From Nemertoderma westbladi (lineage: Eukaryota > Xenacoelomorpha > Nemertodermatida > Nemertodermatidae): 64,000 nucleotides of DNA. The notes beneath the pieces were generated by a model, which had not been told where the DNA came from, did no database searches, and saw nothing but the letters and a program-made list of their open reading frames with translations. Shown in pieces: positions 1 through 13,594 of this stretch (its first letter is position 1; the number at the start of each line of letters is the position of its first letter). The stretch is taken from contig JAUCBJ010002449.1 in NCBI GenBank assembly GCA_032718475.1, positions 28,077 to 92,076 of the forward strand, given 5' to 3'. A program made the translations under genes and the position numbers.

Positions 1-3000
1 AAATAAGTAAACCTGTAAGGGTAAATAAGTAAACCTGTAAGGGTAAATAAGTAAACCTGTAAGGGTAAATAAGTAAACCTGTAAGGGTAAATAAGTAAAC
101 CTGTAAGGGTAAATAAGTAAACCTGTAAGGGTAAATAAGTAAACCTGTAAGGGTAAATAAGTAAACCTGTAAGGGTAAATAAGTAAACCTGTAAGGGTAA
201 ATAAGTAAACCTGTAAGGGTAAATAAGTAAACCTGTAAGGGTAAATAAGTAAACCTGTAAGGGTAAATAAGTAAACCTGTAAGGGTAAATAAGTAAACCT
301 GTAAGGGTAAATAAGTAAACCTATAAGGGTAAATAAGTAAACCTATAAGGGTAAATAAGTAAACCTGTAAGGGTAAATAAGTAAACCTGTAAGGGTAAAT
401 AAGTAAACCTGTAAGGGTAAATAAGTAAACCTATAAGGGTAAATAAGTAAACCTGTAAGGGTAAATAAGTAAACCTGTAAGGGTAAATAAGTAAACCTGT
501 AAGGGTAAATAAGTAAACCTGTAAGGGTAAATAAGTAAACCTGTAAGGGTAAATAAGTAAACCTGTAAGGGTAAATAAGTAAACCTGTAAGGGTAAATAA
601 GTAAACCTGTAAGGGTAAATAAGTAAACCTGTAAGGGTAAATAAGTAAACCTGTAAGGGTAAATAAGTAAACCTGTAAGGGTAAATAAGTAAACCTGTAA
701 GGGTAAATAAGTAAACCTGTAAGGGTAAATAAGTAAACCTGTAAGGGTAAATAAGTAAACCTGTAAGGGTAAATAAGTAAACCTGTAAGGGTAAATAAGT
801 AAACCTGTAAGGGTAAATAAGTAAACCTATAAGGGTAAATAAGTAAACCTGTAAGGGTAAATAAGTAAACCTGTAAGGGTAAATAAGTAAACCTGTAAGG
901 GTAAATAAGTAAACCTGTAAGGGTAAATAAGTAAACCTGTAAGGGTAAATAAGTAAACCTGTAAGGGTAAATAAGTAAACCTGTAAGGGTAAATAAGTAA
1001 ACCTGTAAGGGTAAATAAGTAAACCTGTAACGGTAAATAAGTAAACCTGTAAGGGTAAATAAGTAAACCTGTAAGGGTAAATAAGTAAACCTGTAAGGGT
1101 AAATAAGTAAACCTGTAAGGGTAAATAAGTAAACCTGTAAGGGTAAATAAGTAAACCTGTAAGGGTAAATAAGTAAACCTGTAAGGGTAAATAAGTAAAC
1201 CTGTAAGGGTAAATAAGTAAACCTGTAAGGGTAAATAAGTAAACCTATAAGGGTAAATAAGTAAACCTGTAAGGGTAAATAAGTAAACCTGTAAGGGTAA
1301 ATAAGTAAACCTGTAAGGGTAAATAAGTAAACCTGTAAGGGTAAATAAGTAAACCTGTAAGGGTAAATAAGTAAACCTGTAAGGGTAAATAAGTAAACCT
1401 ATAAGGGTAAATAAGTAAACCTATAAGGGTAAATAAGTAAACCTATAAGGGCAAATAAGTAAACCTGTAAGGGTAAATAAGTAAACCTGTAAGGGTAAAT
1501 AAGTAAACCTGTAAGGGTAAATAAGTAAACCTGTAAGGGTAAATAAGTAAACCTATAAGGGTAAATAAGTAAACCTATAAGGGTAAATAAGTAAACCTAT
1601 AAGGGCAAATAAGTAAACCTGTAAGGGTAAATAAGTAAACCTGTAAGGGTAAATAAGTAAACCTGTAAGGGTAAATAAGTAAACCTGTAAGGGTAAATAA
1701 GTAAACCTGTAAGGGTAAATAAGTAAACCTGTAAGGGTAAATAAGTAAACCTGTAAGGGTAAATAAGTAAACCTATAACGGTAAATAAGTAAACCTGTAA
1801 GGGTAAATAAGTAAACCTGTAAGGGTAAATAAGTAAACCTGTAAGGGTAAATAAGTAAACCTGTAAGGGTAAATAAGTAAACCTGTAAGGGTAAATAAGT
1901 AAACCTGTAAGGGTAAATAAGTAAACCTGTAAGGGTAAATAAGTAAACCTGTAAGGGTAAATAAGTAAACCTGTAAGGGTAAATAAGTAAACCTGTAAGG
2001 GTAAATAAGTAAACCTGTAAGGGTAAATAAGTAAACCTGTAAGGGTAAATAAGTAAACCTGTAAGGGTAAATAAGTAAACCTGTAAGGGTAAATAAGTAA
2101 ACCTGTAAGGGTAAATAAGTAAACCTGTAAGGGTAAATAAGTAAACCTGTAAGGGTAAATAAGTAAACCTGTAAGGGTAAATAAGTAAACCTGTAAGGGT
2201 AAATAAGTAAACCTGTAAGGGTAAATAAGTAAACCTGTAAGGGTAAATAAGTAAACCTGTAAGGGTAAATAAGTAAACCTGTAAGGGTAAATAAGTAAAC
2301 CTATAAGGGTAAATAAGTAAACCTATAAGGGTAAATAAGTAAACCTATAAGGGTAAATAAGTAAACCTATAAGGGTAAATAAGTAAACCTGTAACGGTAA
2401 ATAAGTAAACCTGTAAGGGTAAATAAGTAAACCTGTAAGGGTAAATAAGTAAACCTGTAAGGGTAAATAAGTAAACCTGTAAGGGTAAATAAGTAAACCT
2501 GTAAGGGTAAATAAGTAAACCTGTAAGGGTAAATAAGTAAACCTGTAAGGGTAAATAAGTAAACCTGTAAGGGTAAATAAGTAAACCTGTAAGGGTAAAT
2601 AAGTAAACCTATAAGGGTAAATAAGTAAACCTATAAGGGTAAATAAGTAAACCTATAAGGGTAAATAAGTAAACCTATAAGGGTAAATAAGTAAACCTGT
2701 AAGGGTAAATAAGTAAACCTGTAAGGGTAAATAAGTAAACCTATAAGGGTAAATAAGTAAACCTATAAGGGTAAATAAGTAAACCTATAAGGGTAAATAA
2801 GTAAACCTATAAGGGTAAATAAGTAAACCTGTAAGGGTAAATAAGTAAACCTGTAAGGGTAAATAAGTAAACCTGTAAGGGTAAATAAGTAAACCTGTAA
2901 GGGTAAATAAGTAAACCTGTAAGGGTAAATAAGTAAACCTGTAAGGGTAAATAAGTAAACCTGTAAGGGTAAATAAGTAAACCTATAAGGGTAAATAAGT

Positions 3001-3353
3001 AAACCTATAAGGGTAAATAAGTAAACCTGTAAGGGTAAATAAGTAAACCTATAACGGTAAATAAGTAAACCTGTAAGGGTAAATAAGTAAACCGACAAGG
3101 GTAAATAAGTAAACCTGTAAGGGTAAATAAGTAAACCTGTAAGGGTAAATAAGTAAACCTATAAGGGTAAATAAGTAAACCTATAAGGGTAAATAAGTAA
3201 ACCTATAAGGGTAAATAAGTAAACCTGTAAGGGTAAATAAGTAAACCTGTAAGGGTAAATAAGTAAACCGACAAGGGTAAATAAGTAAACCTATAAGGGT
3301 AAATAAGTAAACCTATAAGGGTAAATAAGTAATCCTGTAAGGGTAAATAAGTA
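1..3353. repeat. 22-bp minisatellite, about 152 copies, cut by window edge
   Basis: The unit is aaataagtaaacctgtaagg plus gt, highly uniform. The main variant is cctgtaag to cctataag, with rare cggtaa and ccgacaag units. It starts at base 1, so it extends beyond the window. No gene is supported in it; the apparent reading frames are repeat translations. Confidence 0.98.
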
Positions 3354-4022
3354 GCGTTACAGAAACTCCATCTGACCCGATTAGACGAAAACCTGGAGTC
3401 GGACGGGGATTGCTTGGTTTGATCATCCGACGGCTTTGTGATACGCCAGTCGTTCCATTTCCCAGCGTTCTAGAACCACAGACAACCCGACGCAGGAGTC
3501 CGAGCCCAAGTAGACCGAAATCACCGTGAGTCGTTTCAGGGGGCGAGGTCGAGCTCCATCAACGAACACACACGCGTCTAAGATTTCTGTTCTACTACTG
3601 ATATTACCCCATTTGACTGCTTTTTCTGTCGGCAGTATTGTCTTACGCTAGTTTTATCAACCCACTGGCTCGTTATACCCATATAAATCACATCGCGGCA
3701 AGTCTACAGTAGTTTAGGTCCATTAGCGATATAGTTAGGATTCGCTACACGGGGATTGTTTTCTCGCGAGTTTGGTCTGTTTCTGTAGACTGTACATCTG
3801 CCTCACCGGTTAGAGGCCGGGCATCCTGTTTGTCTAGTTAGCCCGGGCAATTGATTCGGCCAAGTTTAGGGGCAGACATCAGGCACCGATCTCGCCAGTA
3901 GTAGTTTGTGTACTTTTAGTATCTATTATTTAGATCTGTCCAGCCCTGGGATTTCACGGTAGATATTGTACAACCTTCTGTTATGGACTACTGGATTCTA
4001 CATTACTGTATCTGTATCTGTA
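3354..4022. other. Unique spacer between two minisatellites
   Basis: About 670 bp of moderately GC-rich, non-repetitive sequence. I found no exon with credible splice sites on either strand. A TATA-like atataaat lies near 3681-3688. It could be intron of the host gene or a remnant of a mobile element; neither is shown. Confidence 0.5.
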
Positions 4023-6400
4023 GTTACTGTATCCGAGTTACTGTATCCGAGTTACTGTATCCGAGTTACTGTATCCGAGTTACTGTATCCGAGTTACTGT
4101 ATCCGAGTTACTGTATCCGAGTTACTGTATCCGAGTTACTGTATCCGAGTTACTGTATCCGAGTTACTGTATCCGAGTTACTGTATCCGAGTTACTGTAT
4201 CCGAGTTACTGTATCCGAGTTACTGTATCCGAGTTACTGTATCCGAGTTACTGTATCCGAGTTACTGTATCCGAGTTACTGTATCCGAGTTACTGTATCC
4301 GAGTTACTGTATCCGAGTTACTGTATCCGAGTTACTGTATCCGAGTTACTGTATCCGAGTTACTGTATCCGAGTTACTGTATCCGAGTTACTGTATCCGA
4401 GTTACTGTATCCGAGTTACTGTATCCGAGTTACTGTATCCGAGTTACTGTATCCGAGTTACTGTATCCGAGTTACTGTATCCGAGTTACTGTATCCGAGT
4501 TACTGTATCCGAGTTACTGTATCCGAGTTACTGTATCCGAGTTACTGTATCCGAGTTACTGTATCCGAGTTACTGTATCCGAGTTACTGTATCCGAGTTA
4601 CTGTATCCGAGTTACTGTATCCGAGTTACTGTATCCGAGTTACTGTATCCGAGTTACTGTATCCGAGTTACTGTATCCGAGTTACTGTATCCGAGTTACT
4701 GTATCCGAGTTACTGTATCCGAGTTACTGTATCCGAGTTACTGTATCCGAGTTACTGTATCCGAGTTACTGTATCCGAGTTAAGGTATCCGAGTTAAGGT
4801 ATCCGAGTTAAGGTATCCGAGTTACTGTATCCGAGTTACTGTATCCGAGTTACTGTATCCGAGTTACTGTATCCGAGTTACTGTATCCGAGTTACTGTAT
4901 CCGAGTTACTGTATCCGAGTTAAGGTATCCGAGTTACTGTATCCGAGTTACTGTATCCGAGTTACTGTATCCGAGTTACTGTATCCGAGTTACTGTATCC
5001 GAGTTAAGGTATCCGAGTTACTGTATCCGAGTTAAGGTATCCGAGTTAAGGTATCCGAGTTAAGGTATCCGAGTTACTGTATCCGAGTTAAGGTATCCGA
5101 GTTACTGTATCCGAGTTACTGTATCCGAGTTACTGTATCCGAGTTACTGTATCCGAGTTACTGTATCCGAGTTACTGTATCCGAGTTAAGGTATCCGAGT
5201 TAAGGTATCCGAGTTACTGTATCCGAGTTACTGTATCCGAGTTACTGTATCCGAGTTACTGTATCCGAGTTACTGTATCCGAGTTACTGTATCCGAGTTA
5301 CTGTATCCGAGTTACTGTATCCGAGTTACTGTATCCGAGTTACTGTATCCGAGTTACTGTATCCGAGTTACTGTATCCGAGTTACTGTATCCGAGTTACT
5401 GTATCCGAGTTACTGTATCCGAGTTACTGTATCCGAGTTACTGTATCCGAGTTACTGTATCCGAGTTACTGTATCCGAGTTACTGTATCCGAGTTACAGT
5501 ATCCGAGTTACTGTATCCGAGTTACTGTATCCGAGTTACTGTATCCGAGTTACTGTATCCGAGTTACTGTATCCGAGTTACTGTATCCGAGTTACTGTAT
5601 CCGAGTTACTGTATCCGAGTTACTGTATCCGAGTTACTGTATCCGAGTTACTGTATCCGAGTTACTGTATCCGAGTTACTGTATCCGAGTTACTGTATCC
5701 GAGTTACTGTATCCGAGTTACTGTATCCGAGTTACTGTATCCGAGTTACTGTATCCGAGTTACTGTATCCGAATTACTGTATCCGAGTTACTGTATCCGA
5801 GTTACTGTATCCGAGTTACTGTATCCGAGTTACTGTATCCGAGTTACTGTATCCGAGTTACTGTATCCGAGTTACTGTATCCGAGTTACTGTATCCGAGT
5901 TACTGTATCCGAGTTACTGTATCCGAGTTACTGTATCCGAGTTACTGTATCCGAGTTACTGTATCCGAGTTACTGTATCCGAGTTACTGTATCCGAGTTA
6001 CTGTATCCGAGTTACTGTATCCGAGTTACTGTATCCGAGTTACTGTATCCGAGTTACTGTATCCGAGTTACTGTATCCGAGTTACTGTATCCGAGTTACT
6101 GTATCCGAGTTACTGTATCCGAGTTACTGTATCCGAGTTACTGTATCCGAGTTACTGTATCCGAGTTACTGTATCCGAGTTACTGTATCCGAGTTACTGT
6201 ATCCGAGTTACTGTATCCGAGTTACTGTATCCGAGTTACTGTATCCGAGTTACTGTATCCGAGTTACTGTATCCGAGTTACTGTATCCGAGTTACTGTAT
6301 CCGAGTTACTGTATCCGAGTTACTGTATCCGAGTTACTGTATCCGAGTTACTGTATCCGAGTTACTGTATCCGAGTTACTGTATCCGAGTTACTGTGTCC
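4023..6400. repeat. 14-bp minisatellite, about 170 copies
   Basis: The unit is gttactgtatccga. A variant gttaaggtatccga occurs only between about 4782 and 5205, interspersed with the main unit, which suggests local unit spread. The rest is almost invariant. It lies 75 bp beyond the donor of host exon 12. Confidence 0.98.
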
Positions 6401-6474
6401 GGGATGATTCATTCCCGCGCGCTCTCAATACTTAAGATATTAATAAATGTGATGATCTAGAAATATTAAATAAC

Positions 6475-6667
6475 CTTTAGTTTCCTCATATTTCATATAC
6501 TCTAGCGTATTGTCGTCCTCCTGTCTGTGTATATCGGACAGCGTTGTTAACGTAGAAGTGTACCATTGTTCTGCTATGTCAGTATTGAGTAGCGATAGAT
6601 GCAGGTCTCCCAGGGATTCCTGGACACCGCATAGCAGCTTCAATGAGTCGAGATCCCGGTCTGTTTG
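6475..6667 (-). CDS. Host gene exon 12: TPR-like helices
   Basis: 64 codons plus one nucleotide, phase 0 start. The acceptor is tttaacttgtacag; the donor AAAG|GTTATT is weak, so the lower end is less certain. It encodes LLCGVQESLGDLHLSLLNTD and a following helix, again TPR-like. The gene must continue to the left; I found no convincing next exon in 3354-4022. Confidence 0.8.
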
Positions 6668-6750
6668 CTGTACAAGTTAAACACATTGGGTTACATCTAC
6701 ATGTTAGTATAGACGTGGTATGTGACGCTCTCCACAGCGAAAAATATTAA

Positions 6751-6790
6751 CCGACTCTGATGGGGTTCGAACCCAGTACCTAGGGTTTCA
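6751..6790. other. tRNA B-box-like remnant
   Basis: The motif ggggttcgaaccc resembles a tRNA T-arm/B box, as kept in tRNA-derived SINEs. I see no A box or tRNA fold, so it is at most a fragment in the intron between host exons 11 and 12. Confidence 0.25.
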
Positions 6791-6943
6791 AACATACCGT
6801 TTTATATTGTTTCAATACCATTTACACAAGTTACTCCATCCCCAGCAATATATATATTCATTTATGAATAATGCAATGTGAAGGCAGGAAATATATAGCA
6901 ATATTTTATTTGCATCTAATTAATTAGATATTATTATATATAC

Positions 6944-7086
6944 CTGGGTTATTTGATGGTAAGCCAATGAAAACATTTCCTCTGACTGACTGAGGTAGCC
7001 CAACTCAGCCAATAGCTGCCCCGCATAGAAACTCAGTTTAATATTCTCAACTTGGGTTAAATCAGATAAACTTTTATTTCCATCAC
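6944..7086 (-). CDS. Host gene exon 11: TPR-like helices
   Basis: Two nucleotides plus 47 codons. The acceptor is ccgttttgttttag and the donor CAG|GTATAT. It encodes YAGQLLAELGYLSQSEEMFS followed by a second helix, the usual TPR pattern (small residues, L--LG-Y--AE--F--A). TPR helices in such proteins bind protein partners. Confidence 0.85.
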
Positions 7087-7569
7087 CTAAAACAAAACGG
7101 AAACTTTCAACAAATTAATTTTATGAGGTAAATATTTGGAGTTCGTTCCTATGATACGATGTTGGTTACTGCTTGGTTGCTAAGATACCAATGCGCGGAG
7201 TAAGGGTACTGTAAAAAAAATAAAAACGAAAAATATATACGAAATTTTTTCAGTTCAGCATATTGATTGATTGATTGATTTGCTTATTAATAATTTTTGT
7301 TAAAATTATTAATTATGTGAAATAATTTAACATTGAACGTGTTGCTGCGCGCGTGAATCCGTTACGTTGCGGGTATTACAAAACTGAGTAAAATCATAAA
7401 TAATAAAATCATATATAATAAGTTGGACAAACCGTTTCGATTATCCACCAATGGCTGGTCGGCAGACAGACATACGGATTCTGATTGGATGGATAGACTT
7501 CTCTGCGAAGCAGCCGATTGGCTAGCATCTTCGTATTCTTTGATGACCTCTAGCGGGAAGCTGGCAGAT
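7087..7569. other. Intronic unique sequence
   Basis: AT-rich intron sequence next to the acceptor of host exon 11, with a short gatt microsatellite near 7262-7281. No gene or further exon is seen. Confidence 0.6.
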
Positions 7570-10500
7570 CGGGGTCTAAGTTTACCTCCTAAACCAATAA
7601 ACGGGGTCTAAGTTTACCACCTAAACCAATAAACGGGGTCTAAGTTTACCACCTAAACCAATAAACGGGGTCTAAGTTTACCACCTAAACCAATAAACGG
7701 GGTCTAAGTTTACCACCTAAACCAATAAACGGGGTCTAAGTTTACCTCCTAAACCAATAAACGGGGTCTAAGTTTACAACCTAAACCAATAAACGGGGTC
7801 TAAGTTTAAAACCTAAACCAATAAAGGGGGTCTAAGTTTACCACCTAAACCAATAAACGGGGTCTAAGTTTACCACCTAAACCAATAAACGGGGTCTAAG
7901 TTTAAAACCTAAACCAATAAACGGGGTCTAAGTTTACCTCCTAAACCAATAAACGGGGTCTAAGTTTACAACCTAAACCAATAAACGGGGTCTAAGTTTA
8001 CCACCTAAACCAATAAACGGGGTCTAAGTTTACCACCTAAACCAATAAACGGGGTCTAAGTTTACCACCTAAACCAATAAACGGGGTCTAAGTTTAAAAC
8101 CTAAACCAATAAACGGGGTCTAAGTTTACCTCCTAAACCAATAAACGGGGTCTAAGTTTACCACCTAAACCAATAAACGGGGTCTAAGTTTACCACCTAA
8201 ACCAATAAACGGGGTCTAAGTTTACCACCTAAACCAATAAACGGGGTCTAAGTTTACCTCCTAAACCAATAAACGGGGTCTAAGTTGACCACCTAAACCA
8301 ATAAACGGGGTCTAAGTTTACCACCTAAACCAATAAACGGGGTCTAAGTTTACCACCTAAACCAATAAACGGGGTCTAAGTTTACCACCTAAACCAATAA
8401 ACGGGGTCTAAGTTTACCACCTAAACCAATAAACGGGGTCTAAGGTTACCACCCAAACCAATAAACGGGGTCTAAGTTTACCACCTAAACCAATAAACGG
8501 GGTCTAAGTTTACCACCTAAACCAATAAACGGGGTCTAAGTTTACCACCTAAACCAATACTCGGGGCTAAGTTTACAACCTAAACTAATAAACGGGGTCT
8601 AAGTTTACCACCTAAACCAATAAACGGGGTCTAAGTTTACCCCCTAAACCAATAAACGGGGTCTAAGTTTACAACCTAAACCAATAAACGGGGTCTAAGT
8701 TTACCACCTAAACCAATAAACGGGGTCTAAGTTTACCTCCTAATCCAATAAACGGGGTCTAAGTTTACAACCTAAACCAATAAACGGGGTCTAAGTTTAA
8801 AACCTAAACCAATAAACGGGTTCTAAGTTTACCACCTAAACCAATAAACGGGGTCTAAGTTTACCTCCTAAACCAATAAACGGGGTCTAAGTTTACAACC
8901 TAAACCAATAAACGGGGTCTAAGTTTACCACCTAAACCAATAAACGGGGTCTAAGTTTACCACCTAAACCAATAAACGGGGTCTAAGTTTACCACCAAAA
9001 CCAATAAACGGGGTCTAAGTTTACCACCTAAACCAATAAACGGGTCTAAGTTTACCACCTAAACCAATAAACGGGGTCTAAGTTTACCACCTAAACCAAT
9101 AAACGGGGTCTAAGTTTACCACCTAAACCAATAAACGGGGTCTAAGTTTACCACCTAAACCAATAAACGGGGTCTAAGTTTAACACCTAAACCAATAAAC
9201 GGGGTCTAAGTTTACCACCTAAACCAATAAACGGGGTCTAAGTTTACCTCCTAAACCAATAAACGGGGTCTAAGTTTACCACCCAAACCAATAAACGGGG
9301 TCTAAGTTTACCACCTAAACCAATAAACGGGGTCTAAGTTTACCACCTAAACCAATAAACGGGGTCTAAGTTTACCACCTAAACCAATAAACGGGGTCTA
9401 AGTTTACCTCCTAAACCAATAAGCGGGGTCTAAGTTTTCAACCTAAACCAATAAACGGGGTCTAAGTTTACCACCTAAACCAATAAACGGGGTCTAAGTT
9501 TACCACCTAAACCAATAAACGGGGTCTAAGTTTACCACCTAAACCAATAAACGGGGTCTAAGTTTACCACCTAAACCAATAAACGGGGTCTAAGGTTACC
9601 ACCCAAACCAATAAACGGGGTCTAAGTTTACCACCTAAACCAATAAACGGGGTCTAAGTTTACCACCTAAACCAATAAACGGGGTCTAAGTTTACCACCT
9701 AAACCAATACTCGGGGCTAAGTTTACAACCTAAACTAATAAACGGGGTCTAAGTTTACCACCTAAACCAATAAACGGGGTCTAAGTTTACCTCCTAAACC
9801 AATAAACGGGGTCTAAGTTTACAACCTAAACCAATAAACGGGGTCTAAGTTTACCACCTAAACCAATAAACGGGGTCTAAGTTTACCTCCTAATCCAATA
9901 AACGGGGTCTAAGTTTACAACATAAACCAATAAACGGGGTCTAAGTTTACAACATAAACCAATAAACGGGGTCTAAGTTTACAACATAAACCAATAAACG
10001 GGGTCTAAGTTTACCACCTAAACCAATAAACGGGGTCTAAGTTTACAACCTAAACCAATAAACGGGGTCTAAGTTTACCACCTAAACCAATAAACAGGGT
10101 CTAAGTTTACCTCCTAAACCAATAAACGGGGTCTACGTTTACCACCTAAACCAATAAACGGGGTCTAAGTTTACCTCCTAAACCAATAAGCGGGGTCTAA
10201 GTTTACAACCTAAACCAATAAACGGGGTCTAAGTTTACAACATAAACCAATAAACGGGGTCTAAGTTTACAACATAAACCAATAAACGGGGTCTAAGTTT
10301 ACCACCTAAACCAATAAACGGGGTCTAAGTTTACAACCTAAACCAATAAACGGGGTCTAAGTTTACCACCTAAACCAATAAACAGGGTCTAAGTTTGCCT
10401 CCTAAACCAATAAACGGGGTCTACGTTTACCACCTAAACCAATAAACGGGGTCTAAGTTTACAACCTAAACCAATAAACGGGGTCTAAGTTTACCACCTA

Positions 10501-12299
10501 AACCAATAAACAGGGTCTAAGTTTACCTCCTAAACCAATAAACGGGGTCTACGTTTACCACCTAAACCAATAAACGGGGTCTAAGTTTACCTCCTAAACC
10601 AATAAGCGGGGTCTAAGTTTACAACCTAAACCAATAAACGGGGTCTAAGTTTACAACATAAACCAATAAACGGGGTCTAAGTTTACAACATAAACCAATA
10701 AACGGGGTCTAAGTTTACCACCTAAACCAATAAACGGGGTCTAAGTTTACAACCTAAACCAATAAACGGGGTCTAAGTTTACCACCTAAACCAATAAACA
10801 GGGTCTAAGTTTACCTCCTAAACCAATAAACGGGGTCTAAGTTTACCTCCTAAACCAATAAGCGGGGTCTAAGTTTACAACCTAAACCAATAAACGGGGT
10901 CTAAGTTTACCACCTAAACCAATAAACAGGGTCTAAGTTTACCTCCTAAACCAATAAACAGGGTCTAAGTTTACCTCCTAAACCAATAAACGGGGTCTAC
11001 GTTTACCACCTAAACCAATAAACGGGGTCTAAGTTTACCTCCTAAACCAATAAACGGGGTCTAAGTTTACCTCCTAAACCAATAAACGGGGTCTAAGTTT
11101 ACCACCTAAACCAATAAACGGGGTCTAAGTTTACCACCTAAACCAATAAACGAGGTCTAAGTTTAAAACCTAAACCAATAAACGGGGTCCTAGTTTACCA
11201 CCTAAACCAATAAACGGGGTCTAAGTTTACCACCTAAACCAATAAACGGGGTCTAAGTTTACCACCTAAACCAATAAACGGGTTCTAAGTTTACCACCTA
11301 AACCAATAAACGGGGTCTAAGTTTACCACCTAAACCAATAAACGGGGTCTAAGTTTACCACCAAAACCAATAAACGGGGTCTAAGTTTACAACCTAAACC
11401 AATAAACGGGGTCTAAGTTTACCACCTAAACCAATAAACAGGGTCTAAGTTTACCTCCTAAACCAATAAACAGGGTCTAAGTTTACCTCCTAAACCAATA
11501 AACGGGGTCTACGTTTACCACCTAAACCAATAAACGGGGTCTAAGTTTACCTCCTAAACCAATAAACGGGGTCTAAGTTTACCTCCTAAACCAATAAACG
11601 GGGTCTAAGTTTACCACCTAAACCAATAAACGGGGTCTAAGTTTACCACCTAAACCAATAAACGAGGTCTAAGTTTAAAACCTAAACCAATAAACGGGGT
11701 CCTAGTTTACCACCTAAACCAATAAACGGGGTCTAAGTTTACCACCTAAACCAATAAACGGGGTCTAAGTTTACCACCTAAACCAATAAACGGGTTCTAA
11801 GTTTACCACCTAAACCAATAAACGGGGTCTAAGTTTACCACCTAAACCAATAAACGGGGTCTAAGTTTACCACCAAAACCAATAAACGGGGTCTAAGTTT
11901 ACCACCTAAACCAATAAACGGGGTCTAAGTTTACCACCTAAACCAATAAACGGGGTCTAAGTTTACCACCTAAACCAATAAACGGGGTCTAAGTTTACCA
12001 CCTATACCAATAAACGGGGTCTAAGTTTAACACCTAAACCAATAAACGGGGTGTAAGTTTACCACCTAAACCAATAAACGGGGTCTAAGTTTACCACCAA
12101 AACCAATAAACGGGGTCTAAGTTTACCACCTAAACCAATAAACGGGGTCTAAGTTTACCACCTAAACCAATAAACGGGGTCTAAGTTTACCACCTAAACC
12201 AATAAACGGGGTCTAAGTTTACCACCTAAACCAATAAACGGGGTCTAAGTTTACCACCTAAACCAATAAACGGGGTCTAAGTTTACCTCCTAAACCCAA
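7570..12299. repeat. 32-bp minisatellite, about 148 copies, with higher-order structure
   Basis: The unit is aataaacggggtctaagttt followed by accacctaaacc, with accacc/acctcc/acaacc/aaaacc sub-variants. Rare variants recur at fixed offsets (caatactcgggg at 8556 and 9706; cgaggtctaa at 11151 and 11663), showing block duplications. It fills most of the intron between host exons 10 and 11. Confidence 0.97.
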
Positions 12300-12386
12300 T
12301 TAATTCTAAATTTATTAAACACAAAAAAATCAGATAATATTAAAAGGGAAATAAATCTCAATAAATAATCATGAAAAGGGTCTTAC

Positions 12387-12507
12387 CAATGGACAGCGGG
12401 GGAAACTTGGGGGTTGATTCATCAGTTTCGTCATGGGAACTAGAAATACTATCACTATCAGTTGTATTGACAGAACTTTTATCGTCTTTGTGAGGTTTAA
12501 AAACTGC
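12387..12507 (-). CDS. Host gene exon 10: acidic, Ser/Thr-rich linker
   Basis: 40 codons plus one nucleotide, phase 0 start. The acceptor is atttatatacag and the donor ATTG|GTAAGA. The product is a low-complexity Ser, Asp and Glu-rich linker between the YWR segment and the TPR-like helices. Composition alone would not prove coding, but both splice sites are good and phases match on both sides. Confidence 0.72.
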
Positions 12508-12796
12508 CTGTATATAAATTAATTAACATAATTAACTAGATTAATTAACTAACATATAGTTAACTAAGTTATCATAAAACATTAAAAAAAATAAAAATTT
12601 ATGTAACTCTATAAATGGTATTAATCTGTGGATTTTCACTTTTTTGTTGAATTTGATTTTATTGATATTGTTGTACCTGTACCCCCGAACATAGACCCCT
12701 TGTTTCACCGTATAACAATTATCACACAATTACATGATCTACAGAACTAAATTAGATACACTACTCCACGTTCTTTCAGTGACCATAGTCGTAGAC
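12508..12796. other. AT-rich intronic sequence
   Basis: Unique AT-rich sequence upstream of the exon 10 acceptor. The short minus-strand reading frame at 12541-12729 shows no family resemblance and is regarded as intron. Confidence 0.6.
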
Positions 12797-13316
12797 CAAG
12801 TACTAGCTCGGGCACCAGTCGTATAAAGTGCTAGCTCGGGCACCAGTCGTATAAAGTACTAGCTCGGGCACCAGTCGTATAAAGTGCTAGCTCGGGCACC
12901 AGTCGTATAAAGTGCTAGCTCGGGCACCAGTCGTATAAAGTGCTAGCTCGGGCACCAGTCGTATAAAGTACTAGCTCGGGCACCAGTCGTATAAAGTGCT
13001 AGCTCGGGCACCAGTCGTATAAAGTGCTAGCTCGGGCACCAGTCGTATAAAGTGCTAGCTCGGGCACCAGTCGTATAAAGTGCTAGCTCGGGCACCAGTC
13101 GTATAAAGTGCTAGCTCGGGCACCGGTCGTATAAAGTGCTAGCTCGGGCACCAGTCGTATAAAGTGCTAGCTCGGGCACCAGTCGTATAAAGTGCTAGCT
13201 CGGGCACCGGTCGTATAAAGTGCTAGCTCGGGCACCAGTCGTATAAAGTGCTAGCTCGGGCATCGGTCGTATAAAGTGCTAGCTCGGGCACCAGTCGTAT
13301 AAAGTGCTAGCTCGGC
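12797..13316. repeat. 28-bp minisatellite, about 19 copies
   Basis: The unit is agtgctagctcgggcaccag plus tcgtataa, with a few agtact and caccgg variants. It lies in the intron between host exons 9 and 10. Confidence 0.97.
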
Positions 13317-13594
13317 ACGTTTCAGTGAGTCTTTGAGCGTAAAACAAAATATTGTAAATGGAATATTTGTGTTGTTAAATCGCGATGTATTGGATCTATC
13401 ATGTGTAACTAAAACACGCAATGCCAATAGTTGTCTTATATGTTTAATGCCAATAGTTGTCTTATAGCCTAATAGATGTTTATTGTTTTGATACATTTAG
13501 TCTCAGGGAAGTTCTTCCGTGTATCACAATAAAACTTATTATAATTAAACAATTTAAGTTGGTGCAAAAAAATGAAATAAAATATACAACTAAC
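13317..13594. other. Intronic unique sequence
   Basis: Unique sequence between the 28-bp array and host exon 9, with a direct duplication of the motif tgccaatagttgtcttata near 13423 and 13449. No gene is seen. Confidence 0.55.

Noticed and set aside
1-3353. Possible telomeric repeat or CRISPR array
   Set aside because: The 22-bp unit is not a known telomere repeat and continues directly head to tail without spacers; all other arrays here also lack spacers, and the DNA is eukaryotic.
3966-4811. Two overlapping plus-strand ORFs of 266-281 codons
   Set aside because: Translations of the 14-bp minisatellite; the same 14-residue unit appears in more than one frame.
7423-7611. Plus-strand ORF of 62 codons
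   Set aside because: It starts with a non-ATG codon, runs into the 32-bp array, and resembles nothing I know.
12541-12729. Minus-strand ORF of 62 codons
   Set aside because: AT-rich composition with Lys, Asn, Phe and Ile bias typical of non-coding sequence; it lies in an intron.
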